DNA from: Thermoplasmata archaeon
Lineage (GTDB): Archaea; Thermoplasmatota; Thermoplasmata; Methanomassiliicoccales; Methanomethylophilaceae
Assembly: GCA_015063125.1 (NCBI GenBank)
Contig: SUTB01000003.1
Location: 62,001 to 126,000, forward strand
Direction of reading: 5' to 3'
DNA: 64,000 nt
How positions within the stretch are numbered: position 1 is the first letter of the stretch; each line of letters opens with the position of its first letter. The notes under the pieces are model-generated. The model was not told the origin of the DNA, made no database searches, and saw only the letters and a list, made by a program, of their open reading frames with translations. Positions 8,564 to 17,268 of the stretch are shown one piece after another. The position numbers and the translations under genes are program-made.

Positions 8564-10741
8564 TCAGAAGTTGAATCCGACTGAATCGTAGCTCTTGGAG
8601 GAGCGTCCGAAGGAGAAGCTGACCATGGGGGCCTGCTTGTCCTCGGGAAGGGGTGCGAGGCACTCCGAATCGGATGCGGCCTCGATCTTCTCCTCGACGT
8701 CCTCGGTTGTTCCCATGGGGATCTTCTGGACCATTCCGTCCTTGAACACGAACTTGTAGGTCGTTGCCTGGATCACAGGCTTCTCTACGATGACGCTGTC
8801 CTTGCTGAAGTCGGGGTTCTCCCTGACATCGGTCTTCTCCTCTACATCAGTGGAGGTCTCGGCCATCTCGGAGATGCCTCCGAGCGCAAGGGCGTTGAAG
8901 GACTCCTCGCGTGCCTCGAGAGGCTCGACCTCGATCTTCGTGAAGGCGACGGTTGAGGGCATTGCCTGGAAGACTGCCTGCTTCTGCATGTCCTGTTCGA
9001 TCTGCATGTAGTCTCCGAAGGCCTCGACAGCGGCCTCGGATGCATCCCATGCGGGCATGACGAATGCCTCCCTCGCAGGGAAGTCGGGAACAGATGCGGT
9101 GAATGCGGTGAATGCCGCTGCGCTCTCCTCGGTGACATCCCATGCGATTTCAGGCACAGGCTGTGCGGGGTACTCGGGCTCGATGGCTCCGAATGCGACG
9201 AATGCGTCTGCTCCGTCCTCGCTGATATCCCAAACGGGAACCTCGACTGATGCGGGCATGCGGACCAGTCCCATGGACTGGAAGTCCTCGAAGGACACTG
9301 CTGCATCCTCGGTGACGTCCCATGCGATTTCAGGCACAGGCTGTGCGGGGTACTCGGGCTCGATGGCTCCGAATGCGACGAATGCGTCTGCAGCATCATC
9401 CGAAATCTCCCAGACAGGAGCAGCAACGAAGGGCTCCTCTTCGGGGATCGACATGATGTGGTCGATGAAGGAGGCCGATGCTTCCTCTGTGATATCCCAA
9501 ACAGGGATCTCGACGGGAACGGGCTCCTCCTCCGGGATCATCGAGATGTAGTCTGCGAAGGAGACGGATGCCTCCTCGGTGACGTCCCATGCGGGCATCT
9601 CTACCGGTGCAGGTTCCTCTTCGGGGATGGACATGATGTGGTCGATGAAGGCGGTTGCCGCAACATCGGAGACATCCCAGACGGGTGCCTCGGCCACTAA
9701 GGGTTCCTCTGCGGGTATTGATGAAATGAAATCTGTGAATGAAACGGATGCTTCCTCGGAGATCTCCCAGACGGGTGCCTCGATAACAGCGGGCACCTCC
9801 ATTGCTGCCGGGACCTCGGGTGCCTGAACAGCAGGCATCTCGGGAACGGATCTGTAGAAGTCCTCGATCTTGGGCTCGTCCCTCTCGACGAACATGATGT
9901 CGAACTCGTCCTCGACATCGGTTCCATCCGCCTCGAAGGGCTGGTCTTCCTCGGCGATGGTCTCCTCCTCGATGAACGATGATTCGGCCCTGATCCTAGA
10001 CTCGACCTTGCTCTCCACGATCTCGTGTGATTCGACGGCGAAATCGAATGAATCGAACTTCTCCTCGGGGGCGGTTCCCCTGATGATACCGTCATCGTTG
10101 ATTCCGGACTGGACCATGACGTCATCGTCCTTCTTCATGATGAGGTTGCCGAAAAGAGCTCTGGGATCTATATCCTCAGCGGGAGATGCATAATCTGAGC
10201 TGTGGTGAACCTCCTCGAATTCCTCGGCGACTTCCTCCTCGATCTTCATGATCATAGGCTCGGAGGGCTCCTCGGCATCCTGTCCCTCGAAGAGGGAGTT
10301 GAAGTCCACGTTCTCCTCTTCCTCGTCATCGTCCTCGTACTCGAACTCGGGGTATTCCTGAGCGGTGTACTTGGGTACCGATTCCACAGGAACGGATTCG
10401 GGCTCCGCAGGGGTGTACTCGAACTCATCGGCGACAGGATGCGGGTTGATAACGACCGCGCTCTCATTGAAAATGTTCCTGACCGAGTGCCTCTGGAAGT
10501 AGATTCCCTGCATCTTCTCGTAACCGTAATCGCTGAGATCCACAGCCTCCGTCTCTTCAGAGGCGGAGGACCTGAACCTGGACAAGTCCGGTTTCTTGAT
10601 CATATCCTTTGCTTTTGATGATAACTGACCAACGCCTTTGCGAACGCTCTTCGTTATCGCATCCGTATTTAGCCTGCGGTCTTTGACTGAACCTACTAAG
10701 TTCTTAAAGCCCGAGCTAAGCTTGCGTGAGCTGTCACTCAT
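8564..10741 (-). CDS. Large acidic protein with nine ~30-residue W/F repeats
   Basis: About 725 residues from MSDSSRKLSSGF; the frame runs on to 10912, but the extra codons overlie promoter sequence. No signal peptide, membrane helix or known enzyme domain. Order: basic N-terminus (residues 1-50), long acidic linker, nine tandem repeats (about residues 319-582), then a C-terminal region with YKFVFKDGMVQKIPMGT. The repeat core is P-x-W-[DE]-[IV]-[ST]-E-x-A-x-x-[SA]-F followed by IPEEEP-like spacers. Repeats 5 and 7 are almost identical in DNA. Probably a cytoplasmic scaffold or binding protein; the partner is unknown. The upstream region is A/T-rich and divergent from the MFS gene. Confidence 0.75.
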   Translation of the reverse strand: MSDSSRKLSSGFKNLVGSVKDRRLNTDAITKSVRKGVGQLSSKAKDMIKKPDLSRFRSSASEETEAVDLSDYGYEKMQGIYFQRHSVRNIFNESAVVINPHPVADEFEYTPAEPESVPVESVPKYTAQEYPEFEYEDDDEEEENVDFNSLFEGQDAEEPSEPMIMKIEEEVAEEFEEVHHSSDYASPAEDIDPRALFGNLIMKKDDDVMVQSGINDDGIIRGTAPEEKFDSFDFAVESHEIVESKVESRIRAESSFIEEETIAEEDQPFEADGTDVEDEFDIMFVERDEPKIEDFYRSVPEMPAVQAPEVPAAMEVPAVIEAPVWEISEEASVSFTDFISSIPAEEPLVAEAPVWDVSDVAATAFIDHIMSIPEEEPAPVEMPAWDVTEEASVSFADYISMIPEEEPVPVEIPVWDITEEASASFIDHIMSIPEEEPFVAAPVWEISDDAADAFVAFGAIEPEYPAQPVPEIAWDVTEDAAVSFEDFQSMGLVRMPASVEVPVWDISEDGADAFVAFGAIEPEYPAQPVPEIAWDVTEESAAAFTAFTASVPDFPAREAFVMPAWDASEAAVEAFGDYMQIEQDMQKQAVFQAMPSTVAFTKIEVEPLEAREESFNALALGGISEMAETSTDVEEKTDVRENPDFSKDSVIVEKPVIQATTYKFVFKDGMVQKIPMGTTEDVEEKIEAASDSECLAPLPEDKQAPMVSFSFGRSSKSYDSVGFNF
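8995..9784 (-). repeat. Nine tandem protein-coding repeats of about 90 bp
   Basis: Nine units of 29-31 codons inside the acidic protein. Each has an invariant Trp followed 9-10 residues later by Phe. Spacers alternate between IPEEEP types and a FGAIEPEYPAQPVPE type. The periodicity is seen directly in the translated sequence. Confidence 0.85.
9127..9390 (-). repeat. 84-bp near-identical duplication, 180 bp apart
   Basis: Bases 9127-9210 match 9307-9390 with one difference (9137 a versus 9317 g). The spacing is exactly two repeat units. This indicates recent duplication or gene conversion within the repeat array. Confidence 0.9.
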
Positions 10742-10912
10742 GCTATCCCATCCAGAAGGAAAAAGGAGGTTCTGTAATATAAAGGTCGCGCCTTTATTTT
10801 GAATAAGATGCCTATAAATAGGCAATTTTTGACTGTTTTTGTCTCGCTTTGACCGGATTTTAAGAACGTTCAATTTTTTATATCGGCAAGCCTGATTGCC
10901 ATCCGATTGCAT
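10742..10912. promoter_or_regulatory. Divergent A/T-rich promoter region
   Basis: 171 bp between the repeat protein (-) and the MFS gene (+). It is rich in A/T runs. TTTTTTATATC at about 10874-10884 is a TATA box for the MFS gene, about 30 bp before its ATG. For the minus gene, ATATTACAGAACCTCC precedes the start and includes a possible TATA element. No other gene seen here. Confidence 0.5.
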
Positions 10913-12250
10913 ATGTCGAGCATCTCGGAACGTATCGAATCCTTACCGATGACCAGGATGACCTGGACAATCCTTTTCCTGGTCGGTCTCGGATGGATGT
11001 TCGATGCCATGGATCAGGGAATGGTCAGCGGTGTCATCGCCGCCATAAACCTTGACTGGGGTCTCGACAAGTATCAGCTCAGCTGGCTGACCAGCTCTGG
11101 CATATTCGGAATGATCCTGGGTGCGGCACTTTCGGGAGCGATTTCGGACCGCATCGGAAGGAGGGCCGTCATCCTTTATACCCTGCTGATCTACAGCATC
11201 GGCAGCTTCCTGTGCGGATTGGCCACGGATTATTGGATCCTGTTGTTGTTCCGTTTCATTACCGGATTCGGACTGGGAGGAGAACTACCTGCAGCCTCGA
11301 CTCTTGTCAGCGAGATCTCCCCCATCAAGTCCAGAGGACGCAACGTCATCATACTGGAAAGCTTCTGGGCATGGGGATGGATCGCCGCCTCGATGGTGGC
11401 CTTCCTGGTGATTCCGGCTTTCGGATGGCGCATGGCGTTCTTCGTGGGTGCGCTGCCGGCACTGTTCGCGGCACTGCTCCGTTTCAAGGTCCCGGAGTCC
11501 CCCAGGTATCTGGAGGTCAACGGTAAGAGAGAAGAGGCCGAGAGGATAGTGGAGGAACTGGAGAGGTCTGCCGGAGTGGAATCGGTCAAGGACGATTCTC
11601 CCTCGAAGGGTATAGAGAAGAGGCCCTGGTACGAAGAGTTCAAGATGCTTTGGAAGAGGGAGAACCTCCGTTCCACCGCAGTGCTTTGGGTCATCTGGTT
11701 CGGAATAAACTTCGGATACTACGGATTCGTCCTCTGGACCCCCAGCCTGCTGACCGATCAGGGATTCGACATCGTCAAGAGCTTCGGATTCACAGTGATC
11801 ATGTGCATAGCACAGCTCCCCGGATACTTCAGTGCGGCTTATCTTGTGGAACGCTGGGGACGCAGGCCTACCCTCATAGTGTATTTCTTCGGTACGGCAG
11901 CGGCCGCATGGTTCTTCGGACATGCGGACTCCGAGATGACGATCCTCTTGGCAGGATGCCTGCTGTACTTCTTCGCCCTTGGAGCATGGGGCTGCGTTTA
12001 TTCCTACACCCCAGAGGTCTACCCCACGGATGTCCGCGGCTCCGGTGCCGGTTGGGCATCAGCGTTCGGACGCATCGGAGCATTCATCGCGCCGTTCATC
12101 GTTCCCATCCTCTACTCCAGCTTTGGTACCGAATACGGTTTCGTCCTTGTATTCGCTGTATTGTCAGCGGCGTTCGCCATGGTGGCGATAGTCATCGCCA
12201 TATTCGGCAGAGAAACGAAGGGGATGAGCCTGAGAGACACCTCAGAGTGA
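10913..12250 (+). CDS. MFS transporter (sugar-porter / metabolite:H+ symporter type)
   Basis: 445 residues, 12 hydrophobic spans. Secondary carrier of the cytoplasmic membrane. MFS signatures: FDAMDQGMVSG in helix 1, SDRIGRRAVILY between helices 2 and 3, ESPRYLEVNGKREEAERI before the central loop, and ERWGRRPTLIV between helices 8 and 9. Substrate not readable; relatives carry sugars, aromatic acids or niacin-like compounds. Start set at ATG 10913 rather than the TTG at 10907 because the TATA box lies 30 bp upstream. Converges with the next gene with a 2 bp gap. Confidence 0.9.
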   Translation: MSSISERIESLPMTRMTWTILFLVGLGWMFDAMDQGMVSGVIAAINLDWGLDKYQLSWLTSSGIFGMILGAALSGAISDRIGRRAVILYTLLIYSIGSFLCGLATDYWILLLFRFITGFGLGGELPAASTLVSEISPIKSRGRNVIILESFWAWGWIAASMVAFLVIPAFGWRMAFFVGALPALFAALLRFKVPESPRYLEVNGKREEAERIVEELERSAGVESVKDDSPSKGIEKRPWYEEFKMLWKRENLRSTAVLWVIWFGINFGYYGFVLWTPSLLTDQGFDIVKSFGFTVIMCIAQLPGYFSAAYLVERWGRRPTLIVYFFGTAAAAWFFGHADSEMTILLAGCLLYFFALGAWGCVYSYTPEVYPTDVRGSGAGWASAFGRIGAFIAPFIVPILYSSFGTEYGFVLVFAVLSAAFAMVAIVIAIFGRETKGMSLRDTSE

Positions 12251-12252
12251 AA

Positions 12253-12996
12253 TCAGAAAAGCCTCTGCCCGTCGTGTACCAAGGACGATGCCCTCATGGG
12301 GATGCGGATCAGGACAAGGAACACCGCCGGGATCCAGAACGCCAGGAGCAATCCGAATTGGGTTATGTCATCAGTGACCGTTATCACCGTCGTTGCTAAA
12401 GCGGCGATGAGCGCCATGATGGTAGATGCATTAGCGGACCAGGCCCAATCGAACATCAGAAGGATCGGCGCAACTGCGAATAAGGCGCTCGCCACCAGCA
12501 TCGCAGCACCGCCGTGGTTGATCGCCAGGATCGATGACAGGTTGAGGAATATGAGCGAGACGATCAGCATCAGTATGCTGAAAGATCCCAATGCTCCGAT
12601 GGCATCCACCTTCTTCCAGAAGAACGCCTGGATGAGCATCGATACGAACACCATGATCCCTGAGAGGAGCATGAAATCGTTCGCACCGAATTCGGGATGG
12701 ATGATGATCAGGACGATTGATTCCATCAGAGGGACGACCGCCAGAAGAGATGTGATGCTAGAGGCTTCCCTGAGCCTCTCGCATGTGCTCCTCTCCGATG
12801 ACCAGAAGATGTCGCGGCGTCTGTTGATGAATACGAAGGAGAGTCCCGCGATTACCCCTATCACGATGGAGGCGATACAGATCATTTCTCTGGACGTCTC
12901 ATCGGTCAGCATGCTCCATGACACCAACGGCACGATGAGTGCGATGGCCAGAGCGATGGTCGTCATGATCAGATAATCGCGGATCTCCTGTTCCAT
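12253..12996 (-). CDS. Conserved multi-pass membrane protein
   Basis: 247 residues with about eight hydrophobic segments and few charged loops (one basic loop, NRRRDIFWSSERSTCERLRE, after the second helix). No family recognised and no catalytic motif visible. It follows the ZIP transporter gene on the same strand with a 54 bp gap and may share its transcript. Confidence 0.65.
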   Translation of the reverse strand: MEQEIRDYLIMTTIALAIALIVPLVSWSMLTDETSREMICIASIVIGVIAGLSFVFINRRRDIFWSSERSTCERLREASSITSLLAVVPLMESIVLIIIHPEFGANDFMLLSGIMVFVSMLIQAFFWKKVDAIGALGSFSILMLIVSLIFLNLSSILAINHGGAAMLVASALFAVAPILLMFDWAWSANASTIMALIAALATTVITVTDDITQFGLLLAFWIPAVFLVLIRIPMRASSLVHDGQRLF

Positions 12997-13050
12997 GGTA
13001 TCAGGACATCCTGCTCCTTGTAGTTATACCCATCATCCACCCCTTAGGCT

Positions 13051-13827
13051 TCAGTGAACATGCGGGAACAGCAGGGCGATGGCTAGCATCAGTCCGACTC
13101 CCAGCAGGATAAGGGCAAGAGACTTCATCTCCTTCTCCTCCCTGTGGAAGGCCTCGGGCAGCATGTCGCACATGGTGACATACAGCAGGGTTCCTGATGC
13201 GAACATCAGCGGCAGTCCGAGCAGTCCCTCTACCTCCATTCCGCTGAACAGCATGAAGAACAGCGTACCGGTGATCGGGGTGATCAGAGCGAATATCCCC
13301 AAGCGTACGAGCGAGCTCCTCCTGGTGTAATCCGAAAGGAGCATCGTGGACGATAGGGAGAACAGCTCCGCAAACTTGTGGATGCACAAACCGATGGTGG
13401 CCATCAGACCGACTTCCTCTCCGGCCATGAACATAGCCGCCAAGGCGAGACCGTCGCAGGCTGCATGGATCGCCAGACCGATGTATGACGAAACAGAGAC
13501 GAGCTTGTGGGAGTGCCCGTCCTCGTGGCAGCCGCACTTGTCGTGATGGAGATGGTCCATCAGCTTCTCCAGGATCAGTATGGCAAGGAAACCTAGCGCA
13601 AGGACGATCATCGAGTAGTGGGTGTCGATTCCACCCTCCTCGCTTTCCTCCAGAGCCTCTGGCAGGAGCATGAACAGAAGCAGACCGAGGAATATCCCCG
13701 CGCTTATGGCGATCATAAGATGGGTACGCCCATCATCCTTCCTGCCGAACATGGGCAGGTAAGCTCCTATCAGCGAGATCGCCACAAGGAGCGCCGAGTA
13801 CATCAAGAACAGCATTATCGGTTCCAT
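13051..13827 (-). CDS. ZIP-family divalent metal transporter
   Basis: 258 residues, eight predicted membrane helices. ZIP carriers bring divalent metals into the cytoplasm. The metal path residues are in helix 4 (AIHAACDGLALA) and helix 5 (CIHKFAELFSL). Between helices 3 and 4 is a His/Cys-rich loop (DHLHHDKCGCHEDGHSHK) that would collect metal. The divergent gene encodes a NikR-like regulator, and the shared promoter holds symmetric half-sites, so uptake is probably metal-controlled. Zn, Ni, Co or Fe are all possible cargo. The TATA box lies within the operator and gives a near leaderless start. Confidence 0.9.
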   Translation of the reverse strand: MEPIMLFLMYSALLVAISLIGAYLPMFGRKDDGRTHLMIAISAGIFLGLLLFMLLPEALEESEEGGIDTHYSMIVLALGFLAILILEKLMDHLHHDKCGCHEDGHSHKLVSVSSYIGLAIHAACDGLALAAMFMAGEEVGLMATIGLCIHKFAELFSLSSTMLLSDYTRRSSLVRLGIFALITPITGTLFFMLFSGMEVEGLLGLPLMFASGTLLYVTMCDMLPEAFHREEKEMKSLALILLGVGLMLAIALLFPHVH

Positions 13828-13847
13828 ATTCCCCTTGTTGAAATAAG

Positions 13848-13910
13848 ATTATTAAAATATTCGCAGAATGTTAATAATTTCTGCCGACAAGTTTGGCGGA
13901 TATTATTAAC
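13848..13910. promoter_or_regulatory. Candidate operator: three ATTATTAA-type half-sites between ZIP and nikR-like genes
   Basis: Half-sites are ATTATTAAA (13848-13856), GTTAATAAT (13870-13878) and ATTATTAAC (13902-13910). The second and third form a perfect 9-bp inverted repeat. Centres are 22 and 32 bp apart, near two and three helical turns. The 22 bp spacing equals that of known NikR operators, and the half-sites overlap the likely TATA boxes of both genes. Binding by the neighbouring regulator is inferred. Confidence 0.6.
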
Positions 13911-13918
13911 GTGGGACC

Positions 13919-14302
13919 ATGACGATAATAAGCGTGTCGCTCAGCGACGAATACACCGAAGAGCTGGACATCATACAGGAGACCTACAATCTCAAAGGGA
14001 GATCGGAGGCCATCAGGGCCTCGATATCCTCAGCGATGGGAGAGATAAAGGAACTGGACAAGATGGAGGGAATCATCGAGGGGGTGCTGATCATCGTGCG
14101 CAGCCACCACGAGGACCCATGGATGATGCAGATCCAAGGCAGATATCAGGATCACATCAAGACGCAGATGCACTCGCACCTCCAGAACCACAAATGCCTG
14201 GAGGTGATGGTGGTGTCATGCGATGCCCCTGTTCTAAAAGACATATTATCAGAAATAAGGGCTCAGGGGAAAGCGGACTATGTCAAGTTCGTGAGAGGCT
14301 GA
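13919..14302 (+). CDS. nikR: NikR-like ribbon-helix-helix metal-responsive regulator
   Basis: 127 residues. N-terminal ribbon-helix-helix (TIISVSLSDEYTEELD, then GRSEAIRASI) binds DNA. The C-terminal ACT-like domain carries MHSHLQNHKCLEVMVVSC, matching the Ni ligands His87, His89 and Cys95 of E. coli NikR with the same spacing. The fourth ligand, His76, is Gly here (QIQGRYQDH), so the metal site differs and specificity may not be nickel. Divergent from a ZIP transporter, with palindromic half-sites between them; likely represses that gene and itself when metal is plentiful. Confidence 0.88.
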   Translation: MTIISVSLSDEYTEELDIIQETYNLKGRSEAIRASISSAMGEIKELDKMEGIIEGVLIIVRSHHEDPWMMQIQGRYQDHIKTQMHSHLQNHKCLEVMVVSCDAPVLKDILSEIRAQGKADYVKFVRG

Positions 14303-14335
14303 GAACAGTCTACCTTCACTTTATTATGAGAAAAC

Positions 14336-14359
14336 GGATGCCCGGATCCCCGGGCATCC
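14336..14359. terminator. Stem-loop between convergent nikR-like and NSS genes
   Basis: GGATGCCCGG, loop ATCC, CCGGGCATCC: a perfect 10-bp stem. Confidence 0.6.
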
Positions 14360-14372
14360 TTATGGTTTCAGC

Positions 14373-15755
14373 TCAGAACGGCGGCAATACGCCGACCATC
14401 TGGAGCAGGCCGTAAACAAGCATAACTGCCAGGAAAACTGGACAGACGTACTTGATCATCAGGACGAAAGCCTTCTCCGACTTGAAGGAATTGCCTTCTT
14501 CCTTCACCTCGTCTGTGATGACGGTCACCTTGATGACATATCCTATGAAGAGACAGGTCAAGATGGCGACGATGGGCATCAGGATAACATTGGTGATGTT
14601 GTCGAAGATTCCTAACCATCCGGCTCCCTGATCGAGAGGCGACAGGTCGGTCATCCAGGGACCGAATCCCATGACTGACATGATTCCCAATACCAAGAGA
14701 AGTGCTATCGAGATCAGGATCGAGTTCTTACGCTTGATGGACTTGATATCCACGAACACAGAGACCACTGTCTCCAGAAGTGAGACAGCCGAGGTCATGG
14801 CTGCGAACAGAACGAGCAGATAGAATATGGGTGCAACGATCTCGCCTGCGGGCATTCCCTCGAATACCTGGGGCAGAGCGGAGAACATCAATCCCATGCT
14901 CTTCGAGTCTCCCATTCCCATCATAAATGCCGGTGGAACGATCATGAGACCTGCCAGGAAAGCGACTCCTGTATCAATGATACCGATGTTCCTTGCGGAC
15001 TTCTCGATGTTGACATCCTTCTTCATGTAGGAACCGTATGTGATCATGATTCCCATCGCCAGAGACATGGAGTAGAAGATCTGACTGATTGCTCCGACGA
15101 AGGTTCCTCCGCTCAGCTTTGAAACGTCGGGATTGAGATAGAACACGACTCCATCCCAAATACCTGGTAGAGTGAACTCGTAGATCGTGATACCTATAAT
15201 CATGAACAAGAGGAGAGGCATGAGGATCTTACTCAGCTTCTCGATTCCTCTCTCCACGCCGACTGCTACACAGACAACACAAAGCAATGCGAAGATCAGG
15301 AACCATGCCGTGGGGTCGGACATGCCGTCTATGGCACCCGTGATCCAACTCCACCAGTATGCTCCGCCTCCATCGGCCAGTGTGGCCAGTTCGCCCGTTG
15401 CGGACATCGCCAACCATTTTGTGACCCAACCACCGATAACGCAGTAGTATGGTACGATCAGAATAGGAACTATCGCTGCGATGATTCCGATGAATTTGTA
15501 TTTGCTGCACAATTCTCCGAATGCACTGATACAAGACTTTCCAGTCTTCCTTCCAAGAGCCGACTCAGCGATCAGCAGGGAGAATCCGAATGTCACCGCC
15601 AGAATAATGTACACGATGACGAAGATTCCTCCTCCGTAGTGGGATGTCAGATATGGGAACCTCCACAGGTTTCCAAGACCGACGGCAGATGCCGCTGCGG
15701 CCAGGACGAATCCCAACTTTCCGCTGAATGAAGCTCTCTCTTCATTTTCGGGCAT
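14373..15755 (-). CDS. Neurotransmitter:sodium symporter (NSS/LeuT) family
   Basis: 460 residues with about 12 membrane spans. LeuT-like Na+-coupled uptake, usually of amino acids. Helix 1 carries ASAVGLGNLWRFPY, the unwound Na+/substrate-binding segment, followed by SHYGGGIFVIVY and the ALGRKTGKS loop. Helix 6 region reads GAISQIFYSMSLAMGIMITYGSY. Archaeal members mostly move amino acids such as leucine, tryptophan or methionine; the substrate here is not known. It has its own promoter region upstream (15756-15922), divergent from a surface protein gene. Confidence 0.93.
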   Translation of the reverse strand: MPENEERASFSGKLGFVLAAAASAVGLGNLWRFPYLTSHYGGGIFVIVYIILAVTFGFSLLIAESALGRKTGKSCISAFGELCSKYKFIGIIAAIVPILIVPYYCVIGGWVTKWLAMSATGELATLADGGGAYWWSWITGAIDGMSDPTAWFLIFALLCVVCVAVGVERGIEKLSKILMPLLLFMIIGITIYEFTLPGIWDGVVFYLNPDVSKLSGGTFVGAISQIFYSMSLAMGIMITYGSYMKKDVNIEKSARNIGIIDTGVAFLAGLMIVPPAFMMGMGDSKSMGLMFSALPQVFEGMPAGEIVAPIFYLLVLFAAMTSAVSLLETVVSVFVDIKSIKRKNSILISIALLLVLGIMSVMGFGPWMTDLSPLDQGAGWLGIFDNITNVILMPIVAILTCLFIGYVIKVTVITDEVKEEGNSFKSEKAFVLMIKYVCPVFLAVMLVYGLLQMVGVLPPF

Positions 15756-15922
15756 GAGAGACGGAAGTGTTGTTCGCCGATATAAAAGGACATCAAAATC
15801 TGACCATGATCAATTATTATTGACCATTTTCCCAAGATAACCAGCAGAATTACGCGTTTACAAGCATCGCTTTGACAGTAATAAAGAAAGACCATTAATA
15901 CTGCCAATTTACTTTCACGGGC

Positions 15923-16903
15923 ATGAAGTCTACATATATGGCAATCATAGCGGTTGTGATCATCGCGGTCGCAGCCGTAGGTGTGTACTTCGCCTTCTTC
16001 AACAACGAGAACTACCCCGTTGATGAGATCGTGAGAGAAGACCTCAGGGAAGGAGATTACATTGAGATTGGACTTGAGGCGGCCATGCAGGCCAACAACA
16101 ACACTACAGGCGTTGAAAAAGAAACAGTCCTCTCCAACCTGACCAATTACTATGGCGAGTTGACCGGACAGCACTCCGTGACATACAAGGGAGTACTCAT
16201 CATGTGCGACCTGTATGAGTATAAGTTCGGAGAATCCACAACCGAGTTCTTGGTGCACCCCGAGACCAGAGTAGTATACGGATACAACTCCGTAACATCT
16301 AACCTCACTATGGAATACAGACTGGAAGATACCAACATCGACATCACTAAGAATGCCAGTGAGCTGACAATCGAGAAATCCTCATACATCAAGTTGTCGA
16401 ACAGCGTGAGAGTCGCCGAGGGCGAAATGGTCGTGGAGTTCAGCGGATCCACGATCACCACGGTCACCAACGAGTCTGAAGGCCTCTACGACTGTACTGC
16501 GGTATCCGAATTCTATGCGAACACCGATATACGGCTGGAAATCGAGTCCGTGTACCTTGACACCATAAAGCTCAAGGATATCGATGAGCCCATAAAGAAA
16601 GAGCTATTCCTGGCCTTCATCTCTGAGGATAAATTAATCGCACAGTTGGAAGAGGAGGAAGTCTCGCTTGAGCCCAAGAGCAAGAAGACCACTGAAATCG
16701 AGGATGTCGAAGGATACGGAAAGCGTAAGGTCACTTATGAGGTATTTGACGCGACCAAAGATGAACAGACGGCAACATTGACACTCGGTTACGGCGAGAA
16801 AGGCGTCAACTACAATCTGAGCATGGTCTATAGTAGTGACGGCAATTCCCTGAGCTTCGTCGTCAAACTGAAGACCTCCAACCTCATATCGGTCCCCAAC
16901 TGA
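15923..16903 (+). CDS. Membrane-anchored extracellular protein (paralogue-like to 18205-19176)
   Basis: 326 residues. One N-terminal transmembrane helix or uncleaved signal (residues about 6-27) followed by a hydrophilic domain rich in beta-prone, Thr/Ser/Val/Glu segments. No Cys lipobox and no known domain. Its plan (short basic N-terminus, anchor, about 290-residue exterior domain with a late GKRKVTYEVFDAT segment) resembles the protein at 18205-19176, which has GNRDVTVQEMNVDVF near the same place. Probably a cell-surface protein of unknown ligand. Ends at a strong stem-loop. Confidence 0.7.
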   Translation: MKSTYMAIIAVVIIAVAAVGVYFAFFNNENYPVDEIVREDLREGDYIEIGLEAAMQANNNTTGVEKETVLSNLTNYYGELTGQHSVTYKGVLIMCDLYEYKFGESTTEFLVHPETRVVYGYNSVTSNLTMEYRLEDTNIDITKNASELTIEKSSYIKLSNSVRVAEGEMVVEFSGSTITTVTNESEGLYDCTAVSEFYANTDIRLEIESVYLDTIKLKDIDEPIKKELFLAFISEDKLIAQLEEEEVSLEPKSKKTTEIEDVEGYGKRKVTYEVFDATKDEQTATLTLGYGEKGVNYNLSMVYSSDGNSLSFVVKLKTSNLISVPN

Positions 16904-16912
16904 TTACAAACC

Positions 16913-16935
16913 ATCCCGTCGGATTCCGACGGGAT
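16913..16935 (+). terminator. Stem-loop after surface-protein gene
   Basis: ATCCCGTCGG, loop ATT, CCGACGGGAT, a perfect 10-bp stem starting 10 bp after the stop codon, followed by ATTCCCCTTATTC. Confidence 0.65.
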
Positions 16936-17141
16936 ATTCCCCTTATTCTGCATCATTGCATCAGGAATGTTCTGCAAATCGGGGTAATCTCGATTCGTAT
17001 ACTATTAAGATCGATTAATCAGGAATACCAGAGACCGCCGAAGCACCTAACAGGATTGCCTCATACTCATAAATGCGGGCCTGGAAGAATAGTGCAACCT
17101 AGAGGGAGTACTACTTTCGGATCTGGGTGAGGAAAAAATAG
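16936..17141. other. Intergenic region, no gene recognised
   Basis: 206 bp between the terminator and tRNA-Glu. There is no ORF with family similarity. The region includes TATTAAGATCGATTAATC and a purine-rich stretch next to the 3' end of the tRNA. No convincing RNA fold recognised by eye. Confidence 0.4.
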
Positions 17142-17214
17142 TGCTCCCGACGGGATTTGAACCCGTGTTGAAGCCTCGAGAGGGCTTCATGATTGGCCGC
17201 TACACCACAGGAGC
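17142..17214 (-). tRNA. tRNA-Glu (CTC)
   Basis: 73 nt cloverleaf read on the minus strand. Acceptor GCTCCTG pairs with CGGGAGC. The anticodon stem AAGCC/GGCTT encloses loop CTCTCGA with anticodon CTC. The T-loop is GTTCAAA. CCA is not encoded. No intron. Confidence 0.95.
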
Positions 17215-17268
17215 AACATTGCAGAACATATAGCCGTAGTACATAAAGATTTCTGACAGGGGGGACGG

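Noticed and set aside
9057-9827. Long Ser/Thr-rich frames on the plus strand and another minus frame over the repeat gene
   Set aside because: They mirror the repetitive sequence of the acidic repeat protein; no start signals or family matches.
10742-10912. N-terminal extension of the repeat protein to 10912
   Set aside because: A/T-rich, has promoter elements and overlaps the start of the divergent MFS gene; the start at 10741 is better.
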